Part shown: positions 1-17,800 of the stretch, piece by piece
Numbering within the stretch: the first letter of the stretch is position 1
How the letters are laid out: every line of letters begins with the position of its first letter
Assembly (NCBI GenBank): GCA_040954595.2
Contig: CM082580.2
Span: 6,944,001-7,008,000, forward strand
DNA: 64,000 bases
Direction: 5' to 3'
Source of the DNA: Balanoglossus misakiensis
Taxonomy: Eukaryota > Hemichordata
Notes under the pieces: generated by a model
What the model was told of the DNA's origin: nothing
The model's database searches: none
What the model saw: only the letters and a program-made list of their open reading frames with translations
Program-made: the position numbers and the translations under genes

Positions 1-3000
1 GAAGCAAACGCAGACCTGCATGATGGTTGTGAGGACGTGCAATGTAACAATCTTACCTTCCTTCCAGAAAGTGAAAGCTCTGAGGAAATCATCGTAATTT
101 CAAGTCCAACAGAAACCACCTCAGAAGATCACCCAGTAGAAAATGGTAACTTTTCAAAATCTTTTTTTTTTAAATATTGAAAACCAGATAATGGAAATTA
201 TGAAGATATAACCAAATTGCTTTCATTGTGACTAGCTTTCATCCAATAGGTCACTTTCATGACCCCTTTATGACCTTACATCCTTGTACATCTATTATAT
301 CTTGCTTTAAAAATACATTATTTTCATGTGGAAAAAAGGGATCTGAAGTCATTGCTGGATCTTGAATGTAGTAACAACACCGGTAACTCGGAATGAGATC
401 ATCATTTTTAATACAGACTATCTTGACCCAGTATTGAAAGTAAATGTGAAGACCAGTTTGAAGTAGATAAAGACATGCGCTGTGATTGTTGTCACAATAA
501 ATTCAATTTTCATGTCTGTTTTGCTGTTTTACTTCCGCAGGTAAAACAAGGAGGCGCAGCAGTCGGCTGTCAAACAAGATGGTTCCAGAGTCTCTGCTGC
601 TGGAGCTGGACGAGGCGGAAATATTTGCCTCAAAGCCCAAGCTTCGACGAACCATGGAGTTGAAGAAAGCAGACGAGGGTGCGGGTGTCAGGTCGGCGAC
701 AAACGAGAGGAGGGGGACCTTTGTGGTGGACCCCATTGAGAAGGCGAAGAAGGGCGGCCATCGGAGAGTGACATTTTCCAAACAATCAGAGGCGTTACTT
801 GTGAAGGCAGTGGAGAAGTGCAGCGAGACGGAAACGGAAACTTCGGGGGATGAGCTTGCTTCCGTGGAGACGGTGTTAGACAGCAAGAAACAGAAAAGTG
901 CCACGGAGGAAAGGAAGCATCAACACACAAGCACGGAGGCTGGCCTCGACGGGGACCGGGATTCAAAATCGAAGAGAAAGTCTGCAAAGGTTAGATCAGA
1001 ACCAAGTGATGTTTCGGACGAAATCGGAGATGTTGTGGTAGAAAAGGCAGTCGATGAAAATGGCAAGAACGGAATTAAAAGAAAGACTGCAAAGAAGAAG
1101 GATAAGGGAGGGGACGGCGGGAAAAAGAGCAAGCCGACAAAGATTCCAAAAGTGAAACTGAAGAAACTGGCCGTAGAATACGACGAAGCCGTGAGCCAGA
1201 AGTCACAAACAGCAGAAGACAGAGTTTTCGACTTCAGCGAGTTCACTGGCGAGAAACGGGGAAAGTCTGTGGAAAAGAAAGACAAGAATATTAAGAAGAA
1301 GAAAAAATCTGAGAAGAAAACAAAAGCCAAGCCTAAGAACTTGGACATGTCTGTGTTTGAACTGTCGCTGGGTAATGACTTTTCCCATCCCAAGACCTTG
1401 GTCCCGAGAAGCAAACAAAAGCCAGATGCAGGTGACCCCGAACTTGAAGTCGAGGAGAAGATTGCAGACGACCAGGACGGGGTCAAGGAAGCGTCTGAAG
1501 GAGTGGGCGTGGGCAGTGACGGCCGATCGAAGGGAGTGCCCAAGACTCAAGAGAAGCCTGATGGATCGCCCGGCCTACCCCCGGGTCAGACAGGAGGCAA
1601 AAAGAAGAGGAGGCTGTACTCCGAAACATCACTGTACTCGGACGACGCTGCTGCGGAGCCGGTGAATGTCCATGAGAGTAGCGTGGAAGGGAGTGAAACG
1701 GGCGCTTGTGCAACCGAAGAAGTGTCGACCGACAGGGACCATGGGGAAGAAAGAAGGGAGACCGACACCGGGTGTTCGCAAGAGAACAGCAGAGACAAAA
1801 TAACAGAAATCGAGGAGACTCCCGAGCAGATCATGGTGAGAAGGCGGCGACGACACGTTTCGGACTTGTACAAAGTCCAATTCCATTTTGAATCCGAGGA
1901 TCCCCATCCAGGTGATGACAGTGACCACAGTGACAGAGACGCTCAACAGGCAGGCGTGCCCAATGACACTGACAACCTGAACTTCGGTTCGGCCAAAAGC
2001 CCGCCCTATTGCAAGCCGGTCCACTCCATCATTGAGATTAGCGACAGCGAAGACGAGGGCGACTTCTCGGACAAGCAGCCTGTGTTCGTCAAACCGCAGT
2101 CGAAGCCGAGGAAGGCAGCGGGAAAGAGACGCTCCAAGGGTTCCACGTGTGATCCCCTGCCTTCCGTCCTACCTGCTGCCCAGAAGAACACACCGAAAGA
2201 GACGACCGAGATGCAAAGTCGGCGGCGGCGGTCTCCCAGGTGTGAGAGCGATGGAACGGACGAAGACCCCGCCAGCGTTCCCAGCCCCGATTCGTCAACA
2301 CCGGCAAAGGGACGGAAGCGGGAGTCCAACCGGGATTTACAGGCGAGAAAGAGAACCCCAGCCAAGGATAGGGGCCTTCAGCAGGAGCAGTCTCCTGTCG
2401 TTGCCAAGAGAAGCAAGCGAAGTTCAGCGAAAAACATCTGCTTCAAAGAACCGTCGCTCACAGGGTGAGTAGACGAACATGCCTTTTTTCTCTTTGAAGT
2501 ACAATTAAGATTCTGGTATGAGTCTCATCAATAGAATTATTATTTCACGCATCCAAATATGATTATAACCTGCAAACGCGCCTGAATTCTCTACCTCTCC
2601 ATTCATGGTGCTTGATGCAACTGTCTGTTTAAAGATGCATTAAGATGCCACAGGCTATGTGTCTGAAATATGTCAGTATAGAAGACGTTTCTCAGACGCA
2701 ATTTCTAATTTTTTCCATTTTTTTTATCTTTCAGGAAGCTGCGTAGAGGTGACAAATACACTTTGGGGTGGGGGAAGTCAGGCAAGAATGCGAAAAACGG
2801 TGTCAAGGTTTGTTTTTTTATCAGTCTAAGACAATGTGTAGTCTTCTCTTGACAATGTACCGTACTTTCTTTTGGGTTTGGACTGAACCATGGTTGTGAA
2901 AGGGTTAATGCAAAAAAGGGAAAAAACGCCCAATGAATTTTCTGCCACAATGCTGCAATTTCAAATAAAGCAAGTGTGACATTTCTTGTATGCAACAGTA

Positions 3001-3107
3001 ACGTTCAACTAAGAGGTACTTTTGATGTTTGTTTGTTCATTATCCCACAGGAGCCACGGCAGATTCTGGACAATTTGACAAACACAGTTGGAACAGATGA
3101 GGCATAA
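1..3107 (+). CDS. SGO: Shugoshin (centromeric cohesin protector), 3' part of gene
   Basis: Partial gene; the N-terminal coiled coil that binds PP2A-B56 is off the left edge. Coding exons are 1-145, 541-2464, 2735-2807 and 3051-3107 (stop TAA), all joining in frame at GT/AG sites. The large exon encodes a Lys/Ser/Glu-rich disordered region. Its end joins the next exon to give NICFKEPSLTGKLRRGD, which matches the shugoshin C-terminal basic motif (Asn-Tyr-Lys-Glu-Pro-Ser-Leu...Lys-Leu-Arg-Arg-Gly) that recognises phosphorylated histone H2A. Near the start of the exon are RRRSSRL and RRGTFVV blocks. A PKVKL pentapeptide at 1146-1160 fits the HP1-binding PxVxL pattern. IIEISDSEDE (2028-2057) and EEIIVIS in the first exon look like SUMO-interacting motifs. 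By family knowledge the protein shields centromeric cohesin from separase in mitosis and meiosis. SGO1-like versus SGO2-like cannot be assigned. The next gene is convergent. Confidence 0.85.
2860..2911 (-). repeat. Dispersed palindromic repeat, family 1, partial copy in last SGO intron
   Basis: On the minus strand this reads CCCTTTCACAACCATGGTT followed by CAGTCCAAA. That matches the left half of the family seen at 8825, 34914, 47174, 55454 and 62724. The right half is degraded. Confidence 0.45.
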
Positions 3108-3390
3108 CAGTAACTCTTTGGATCTATGGAACAAGTTCAGGACAGTTGTTACGCTTGTACTCCGGAGCAAATATAATTCAATGAACTTTACATGTAGATA
3201 TAAGTAGTAATTTGACCTCTTTCAGAATCTGTTCTGTCTTCTTTCCTAGTGTAAACTCTTTTTATTGTGGTTCACATTCTTTTATTTCTCGCATTTTATT
3301 TTTGTATTTTACATAGCCTCTAATGTAAATGTTTTACAGTGTTTTCAGATTTTGTTCAACTTTTGCCTGTCTGTATGTGTTACAATGTTA

Positions 3391-3396
3391 AATAAA
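3391..3396 (+). terminator. Poly(A) signal of the shugoshin gene
   Basis: AATAAA lies 284 bases after the TAA stop in an AT-rich 3' UTR, so the shugoshin transcript probably ends near 3410-3420. Confidence 0.6.
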
Positions 3397-3457
3397 TATT
3401 TATAATAATTAGTGAAAGTACTTTTTTATCATTTGGGAGTACAGATAGGTAAACGTA

Positions 3458-3471
3458 GGGGGGGGGGGGGG
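3458..3471 (+). repeat. Poly(G) tract of 14 bases
   Basis: An uninterrupted run of 14 G lies between the convergent 3' ends of shugoshin and DHX8. It is probably length-variable and prone to sequencing error. Confidence 0.9.
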
Positions 3472-3803
3472 TCCAAGGATTTCTTTATATATGCACTGGA
3501 ATGCAAATTACAGCATTTATTTACGTGTTTACTATTGCACATACCGGGTACATGTACTCGAATACGTTTCTGACATACTGTGGTATGAACCCCTCCCCTC
3601 AGTAGATACATACTGCAACATCAATGTATGTATGTACTATGCATACAAGTAACAAATCAAACCACTTTTTTTGCAGGGTTTAATACAAATGAAACACTAC
3701 AATCTGTATCCCTTTATCAGGTTTTAAATTTTTATTCAGTTTTCTTTTTAAAAAAAGTAGAGTTCCACAGTGAAATATCTCTCCATCCTTGTATCGGGCG
3801 TTA

Positions 3804-3809
3804 TTTATT
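3804..3809 (-). terminator. Candidate poly(A) signal of DHX8
   Basis: TTTATT on the plus strand reads AATAAA on the minus strand, about 280 bases past the DHX8 stop. Further copies at 3731-3736 and 3516-3521 could be alternatives. Which one is used cannot be decided from sequence. Confidence 0.45.
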
Positions 3810-4090
3810 CTATACAACCACAAACACTGTTGCTTATACACAGTGTTAAAATATCACTCTGAAGATAAACTCAAAATGGAGTACACAGCCCAAATATTAT
3901 GCACTAAAGGAACGCATTCCAACGTTTTGATCTTGTTCCAAGCACAACTTGAAGGTGTACATTTCTTTAAAACACTATCAGCTGATCAGGAGCGCAAGCC
4001 ACCCTTCTTCCGAACATCCAAAGCAGTTTACTTCCGTCCTGAGCATCTCTTGAAATCGTGTACCGTCTGTTGACAACCTCGACCGCGCGT

Positions 4091-11223
<7,133 letters not shown>

Positions 11224-12567
11224 GGCTATGTATGGCTTCCGTTGTTCCGAAACTTAGATGCCAATCGGAGTCTCCCAAGACAAAGATCCCTGGAGGTCCG
11301 GAGACCCGCTTAAGTTGATTATAACTCCGGTGTGGTCGAGCTGAGATTAACACGCCAGAAATTCTGCAACGATCGGCCGGTATTCCAGGATAAAACCGTG
11401 ATTATTTCCAAAATTGCGGTACGTACGCTGCACCAACGTTGTTTTCTACGATCGCGGAAACCAACTCGTGTCGAAGGTCAGCAAGCATGCGCAGTAAAAA
11501 GCATAGCGCCACCAGTGGCAAATGGGGTAATTTCCTTCTTCCTTGGAGTGTTCACCATGCGTGTGGAGTGACCGGTCTTTGCCAACAAATTCAGAAGTGC
11601 TGGGCCAAGTTTGCTGGGCCTATAGATTCAGGTCTAACTTTTGTGTATATTAATACATTTATTGATAAATGAAAATAATATTTAGATCGTCTACCCATAA
11701 AAATAGCCAGCTGGAATATTAATCATGTAGTCGCAAGTACTTGCATATAAAATTACTGGTAAATTGTCAAAATGTAGTCAAAAAGTAGTTTTGTGATATG
11801 ACACGAACATGAGAGACTTGGTCGTATCGCGATATGATCCAGTAAGAATGTAATTATTATGTCATGTTTTACTTTTATCACTGGACAAATTGATCATTGA
11901 TATGATCAACTATGAGTCACTGAATGATACCCTTTTCTCGGGATAGTTTATCGTTAAAGTTCCATCAGCATTTGGGGTAGAGACCAGAAGAACATGCACG
12001 GGTATATATTTTTATAACTTAACTTTAATTATAGTTACTGGCACAACAAAGTCAAAGTTATCACCTTGAATACAGTCCCCGAACTTCGTGTCACACGAGA
12101 CTATGCCTTTGTAACTCATTTTCTGACGACCAATTCTCCGACGCATAGAAAACGCGATTTTTGTGGGTGCAGTAAATTCGTCGATTTGGCGAGCCAAAGT
12201 TTAAAAGAACTGTTAACCATTGTCAAATAAGGTCACGACACGATTGGTGTCACCGATGCATATAACATGACTGGTGCCGATATCTTAAAGATATGAAACT
12301 TCCGTGTTCATTGTGACATGAGTAAAACTTAATCGAGCATGCGCCATACGGGTTGTGAAACCACGAACGGGAAGGTGGCTCCCAAATTCCTTTACATTGT
12401 TTATAGTTTGCGGTGTCAGTCTGTCACAGACACTGTTAAGACAGACATGAACTTGTTGCTAAACTTCGAATAACGCTGTCAAACTTTTGACAGGGCATGA
12501 CATGTTTACTGACTTCTGAAGTTCTTTGAAGACAAGTGCATTGCTGACCTATGGACTGGACTCAGGA
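11224..12567. promoter_or_regulatory. Intergenic region between DHX8 and the first acetyltransferase
   Basis: Divergent upstream region of 1.3 kb. Two NRF1-like GCATGCGC sequences lie at about 11485 and 12337, both within plausible promoter distance of a flanking gene. An inverted CCAAT (GATTGG on the minus strand) lies just upstream of the DHX8 start. No convincing protein-coding gene was seen; the short open frames lack conserved motifs. The promoter assignment is inference from position and motif only. Confidence 0.35.
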
Positions 12568-13101
12568 ATGGACCAGACCATTGTTGAGGTAGTGGAGTAC
12601 AGTGTATTCCACAAGGAAGGGGTGATGCGGGTATGGCTTGAAACCGGCAAATCGAGTGGACTGCTATCCGAGGAGGGACTGGCTGGCCTCTACCCCATCA
12701 TGCGAGACCACCTTCTACCGAAATGGAGAAAGTACGTCGCCGTTGACGACGATCAAGTCGTTGGGTACCTGGCCATCGAAGGCCAGCTAGTGCGCGGTTT
12801 GTTTATTTTGCCCGAGTACCAGGATCGGGGCTTGGGCTACCAGTTGTTGGACCGAGCGATACTTCGTAAAGGCCAGCTCCGAGTGCGCGTGTACTCGACA
12901 AACACAAAGGCGAGGGAGTTTTATGCGAAGTACGGATTCGTTTGTGTTGAAGAAAGGTTTGACCCTCACGCAGGTATGGCGGAATGGATTATGGAGACGT
13001 TGGGTGAGCCCTCTACTGGCCACAAAGAAAGTGACTTTTGTATTTTGAGTACTTTTGAGACTCGGAGGAAGTTGCGGGTTCACAGTAAACACTTTCTGTA
13101 G
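12568..13101 (+). CDS. GNAT-family N-acetyltransferase, single exon, copy 1
   Basis: A single uninterrupted frame of 177 residues. The first ATG at 12568 follows an in-frame stop at 12517, so no upstream exon is needed. GNAT signatures: central strand VVGYLAIEG; acetyl-CoA pyrophosphate loop QDRGLG (residues 85-90, Q/RxxGxG/A pattern) after GLFILPEY; and C-terminal NTKAREFYAKYGF (112-124), the helix/strand that closes the fold. The acceptor substrate is unknown. The domain layout resembles small bacterial acetyltransferases (YjaB/RimI-like) rather than typical multi-exon animal ones. It is clearly paralogous to the gene at 13873, sharing the xxWxETG start and the WxxE end. About 25-30 C-terminal residues after EWIMET have no counterpart in the second copy, suggesting loss of an ancestral stop. 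An AATAAA lies at 13582. Confidence 0.8.
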   Translation: MDQTIVEVVEYSVFHKEGVMRVWLETGKSSGLLSEEGLAGLYPIMRDHLLPKWRKYVAVDDDQVVGYLAIEGQLVRGLFILPEYQDRGLGYQLLDRAILRKGQLRVRVYSTNTKAREFYAKYGFVCVEERFDPHAGMAEWIMETLGEPSTGHKESDFCILSTFETRRKLRVHSKHFL

Positions 13102-13581
13102 GAGTTTTTGGGGGGCTTTGCCAAAAGCATGAAAAAAGTACGCCGCTCAGCGATATTTTAATCAGACTGCCAGTTTAACAAAAAAACTTACGAAAACTAA
13201 TGGTTTCAAACAAATATGCGCGTCTTTATGCTGACTACTTCACTCCCAAAAGTACATGCAATGGTCCGTCTCCGAGTTACGTCATCGAAGCGAAGTTTCT
13301 ACGCATATCGCAATATTTTAAAAATCGAACTTTTTAGTTATGTAAGATTGATAACGGGCAAACATTTACAGTGTGTCCAATTTTATGATTATGTGACACA
13401 TTTTAAAGGAAAAACTATACTTTTATATACAGCTATCATCGTTTTGTTCTGCAAAATCTTTATAAATTCTGTACATGATTTTAGTCACTCGGGCATTTAT
13501 AAGGCATATGCACCGCTTACGCGTGTATACTTTGTTATTTTATAAAACAATATGTGCAATGGAATAATGACAATTACTATT

Positions 13582-13587
13582 AATAAA
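13582..13587 (+). terminator. Candidate poly(A) signal of acetyltransferase copy 1
   Basis: AATAAA lies 481 bases after the stop in a strongly AT-rich stretch, before the second acetyltransferase. Placement is plausible; usage is unverified. Confidence 0.35.
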
Positions 13588-13872
13588 ATTTTAATCCGTG
13601 TATAACACAAATTATTGTACTACAGTGACGTGTATATCTGTCGCTTGTCAGAGAAATCAACAGGTGATGCGCAAAGGTCATGTAGACTTTGACCGCGGTG
13701 GACCCGGATTGCGCGTATATGGTCGAGCGTACGCGTTTTTGACGATTACGTCTGACTTTATCAGCGCCAGGAAACTGATTTACGACTTGGCTGTCCCCTT
13801 TTTGTAAGACATAGGATTATATCGACTTTTTTTGCTTGCCACTGGTCCAAGCCCAGAGGTCCGACACACACG

Positions 13873-14349
13873 ATGTCGGATATCACAGTGGACCCCTCGG
13901 CTGTCTACATTCGAGAGTTTACGCCGTTCGATTATCATGCGGTCATGTCAATATGGTTTGAAACTGGTATGTCAACGAAGCTGGTGCCGGAGAAAGAAAT
14001 GAGGAATTTCCAAGCAGCCATGCGCCACGAAATCTTGCCAAAACGGGAGAAACACGTCGCCATGGTGTACGATAAAGTCGTTGGCTACATCGCATTGGAC
14101 AGGATCTTTGTCGGGGGTCTATTTGTTTCGCCGAACTACCAGGGACTGGGCATAGGTCGCAAGCTACTGGACCATGCAGTGAGGTTGCATGGTGCGCTTA
14201 AGGTTTCCGTGTACGCCAACAACACTCGGGCGAAACGGTTCTACGAAAACTATGGCTTTGTAGGCATAAAACAGCGGTACGATTCTGATTTCAATTTGTT
14301 GGAATGGTTGATGGAAATGCCAAGTGCGCCCTCTGCTGACGGAAGATGA
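13873..14349 (+). CDS. GNAT-family N-acetyltransferase, single exon, copy 2
   Basis: A single-exon frame of 158 residues starting at ATG 13873. GNAT features: VVGYIALDR strand, GGLFVSPNY followed by the acetyl-CoA loop QGLGIG (90-95), then NNTRAKRFYENYGF (117-129). It ends soon after LEWLMEM, the usual length for a stand-alone GNAT domain. It lies 771 bases downstream of its paralog on the same strand, so the pair arose by tandem duplication and diverged considerably. Substrate and pathway are not identifiable. The compact intronless form among intron-rich neighbours suggests either retroposition or acquisition from bacteria. Confidence 0.85.
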   Translation: MSDITVDPSAVYIREFTPFDYHAVMSIWFETGMSTKLVPEKEMRNFQAAMRHEILPKREKHVAMVYDKVVGYIALDRIFVGGLFVSPNYQGLGIGRKLLDHAVRLHGALKVSVYANNTRAKRFYENYGFVGIKQRYDSDFNLLEWLMEMPSAPSADGR

Positions 14350-14465
14350 GCGAGAATGAAGGGAACGAATTTCGGGTGCGAACCAGTTCTAGCTATCCGA
14401 ATGTTGTGTGGAGATATAATTTTTTATTGATAGAAAGCAGAACTTTTATTCTGTGACTCATAGAT

Positions 14466-14491
14466 AATAAAATATGTCATAATTAAATAAA
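14466..14491 (+). terminator. Poly(A) signals of acetyltransferase copy 2
   Basis: Two AATAAA hexamers at 14466-14471 and 14486-14491 lie 117-137 bases after the stop, a typical 3' UTR length for a small gene. Confidence 0.55.
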
Positions 14492-14813
14492 GACATACTA
14501 TTGAATAGTTTTCATTACACATGCTGCATGTTGAGGATCTTCGTTTGGAAAACTTTGTTTGACTGATTTTGGGCGAGCAACAATAGAAACTTTAGTGCCA
14601 GAAAATGGCTTTTGTAGAATAAGATGTTCTCCATAGGTTTTGCATGTATCAGTACAGATACTAATGACGCTGGCGTCGATGAAAGTTTAAAATACCCGAG
14701 GCAGGACTAACATTTTGTGATATCTCCGGTGAGTGTGATGTGCCATGTGGGAGACATATTATTTCTTGGGTGGATTGTGGGTAAATTGGGAGGTCAAGGG
14801 TCATGATTGGAAA

Positions 14814-17800
14814 ATGGCGACAGTTTCCACATGTTACATCAGTGCTTCTTGCAACAGAACTCCCCACAGTGCGCACTGGGGGAGGAACGGTCTTGTGGCT
14901 TTTGGAAGTTGTAGATCTGTAGCTTTGTATCAACCTAAGGTAAGAAAATTTGGTCGGGAGGTGTCACATAAACTTGTATACCGGCATTGTGCCTTGTACT
15001 GTAGCAGACGCCCAGAGGCACGCCGTCGGTCTTGATATTGCATTCAGTAAATCACAGGCCCTCATACCAACCATGTTGTCCCATTGATGCAATAGGGCAT
15101 TGCGGTTGATATGAGGGGCTGTAGATCGTAGACATACGCGCACGGGTGTAAGCCTGAAGAGAGAGAGGGCGGGGGGCGTGGTCTCTTCAGGTTGTATCCA
15201 CGGGGCATGTGTTGATTGATCCATGGTTCAATGCATTGCTTGCTTTTCAGGTACCGAATGGATCTGGAGCCATACTGTCCATGTTGAATGGACACAAAAA
15301 CAAAGTGAACTGCGTGAAGTGGATCCAGTGTCCACAACTTGACCATGGTGGTGAACTTGAACTTGTGTCAGGGTCAACCGATAATACTGCCATAGTGTGG
15401 AGCGGAAGGGAACTGCAGGTAAGGGGTTAATGCATGAGCTGTCCCACAACTTGTCTGTTATTGGTGAAACTTCTTGGAGAATCCAGTTGGTAAAATGATA
15501 TAACCAGTCATGATTATCGTTATTTACAGTTTACACCAGTTTCAACATTGACTGGTCACAGTGGAGCAGTTACAGCTGTCGATGCTATCTATCTCCCGAA
15601 TGATGAAGGCAAACTCTCAGACCCACCAGCCTGTATCCTAGCAACCGCATCAGTGGACTCCACAGTGAAAGTGTGGCAGAGGAAAGGTGGCGGAAGAGAA
15701 TTTGAGCTGCTGCAAAGTATTTCCCATGGCAATGGATTCTCACTGGATGTTGCTTGGTACCTGTTGCCAGGGACGACAGGTGAGATACCTCTCCGGGAAA
15801 GTTGCAGTGAAAGCTTGAATTGTTCATGTTGTCCTCATTTGGTAATGCAGTCACCATTATGTCAACTATTGGCCACTTTTTTTTCAATTTTGAAGAATAT
15901 ACACTTTGCAGCACCAAAATTGTTTTCATATTTTATTTCCAGTGCCTATTTTAGCATTGGGAGGCGATGACTGTAAAGTTAGCCTCTATGTGCTGGACGA
16001 TGGTCAGTTTGTCAAAGTGCAGTCTCTGCATGGACATGAAGATTGGGTCCGAGGACTGGAGTTTGCCACAGATGGTAAGAGAAGTTGTCATTCCCTTGCT
16101 ACATTCCTTATTCCCATCAAAACATGAAGAATCTTTGGCCATGGTTTTAAATTGTATGTTCCCTTTTCTGCATCTTCTTTGTATCATCATGGAAGAATGT
16201 TGTTGAAGAAACCAATGGAGATTTAGGTTTGATACGTTTTAGCACAATCAAAAGCAATAAAGGCAATTTCACTGGTTCATTCTTCTATTGTGAGTGACGG
16301 AGCCAACAGTAACACAAGTGCTTATTCGCCAAGCTGCCTTGTCTGACATTGTTCCTGCTGTAAATGAACCAATCATGGGGTGGTTTACATAAGGTCACTC
16401 TTACTGTACATGGCGTCATATTTGACAACTCCTTTCAGAGTCGGGAGACTTGCTGCTTGCTTCATGCTCGCAAGATCACTTCATCAGAATGTGGCGGATA
16501 TCATCACGGGCTCCAGACACTGAAATCGATCCAGCTTCATCACTGAACAGTCCATCAGAAGAAGATCCTGAAATCAAACTGAAAGAAAACACGTTCAGAG
16601 TCGCAGAAAAGGGTGTGTGTTTTCATTGTATTACATATCATTCAAAGTTGTTGACGGTTATGGCTTTATAGTGTGATTGTGTATAACATCCACTGGCTGA
16701 GTCAATTTGGTGCTGCAACACCAATTCAAGTTTGACAGTGAGTTGATACTTGTGTGACCAACAATGACCAGCTGTATTATTTTCATATGCATATGCTTTT
16801 TTCACTAAGAACACAATACGAAAGCTGTCTTCATCATCTCTTCAAGTTCAATTTATCAATTTCTTAAAATTTTGTTCTTGAAATTTTTTCTCTACTTTAG
16901 GCAAAGAATTCTGCTATGCGTCTTCATTGGAGTCGGTGCTAGCAGGCCATGATCATTGGATCTATGGTGTGCACTGGCACCCACCAACTTTCCAAGGTAT
17001 TACACTCATCTCCTATACTCATTATTATTCAAATAAATTCACTCTCAAGGGAAAAATGATATGGAAAAAAGAATGATACTTTTGTTAAATGTAAAGTGTG
17101 TTTCCAAACTTGTTTGTTTTATTTCTAACACCGTTGTTTACAAAATAGATGGTGAGAAAAAGCAGGAGATGTGTCTGCTCTCAGCATCCATGGATAAAAC
17201 AATGATTCTGTGGAAACAAGATCGAGAGTCTGGTGTCTGGTTGGATCAGGTCAGTTACCTTCTGTGTAATGGTTGTCCTGTTAGGCTATATCCAGTACAT
17301 TTACATGCATCTGTCTCAATAATAATTTGTGCCCCCTCCCTGCAAAATGAAGGAAATCAGTGATCGTTTTGAGTGTTCATCACATAGCTGCTATTGACAG
17401 CAAATTAAGCGGGGGTCACTCAAATCTCATGGACCTTGTGCATAGATGTTGAGTTTATATTTGTTTAATGCAAGCATCTGGGTTGAATGATGTGGACTTC
17501 TTGATCTACAGGTCAGAGTTGGTGAGGTGGGCGGAAACACACTTGGATTGTATGGCTGTCAGATAAGCCCTGACGGACTATCCATATTGGGACATGGTTA
17601 CCAGGGAGCATTTCATCTGTGGCGATGCACAAAAATGGAAGATTCCAAAGTAGGTTGCCCCATGCCGTTCGCTCATCTCAAGAAATCTGACACTAGCATC
17701 AGAATTCCTCTCCTTGTCTTTGGCAGATTTTGATATTATTTGTTCAGTTCGGAATACCTTGCATTAATTCTGTATGGACTCGTGGATAATTTTATGACTT

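Noticed and set aside
503-1550. Long minus-strand open frames opposite the shugoshin exon
   Set aside because: They mirror the biased Lys/Glu/Ser codons of the shugoshin coding strand and show no domain or splice logic of their own.
12012-12197. Minus-strand 61-codon frame upstream of the acetyltransferases
   Set aside because: No recognisable motif or splice context and short enough to arise by chance.
15340-15356. ACCATGGTGGTGAA similar to the family 1 repeat core
   Set aside because: It lies in ELP2 exon 2 coding sequence and the rest of the repeat is absent.
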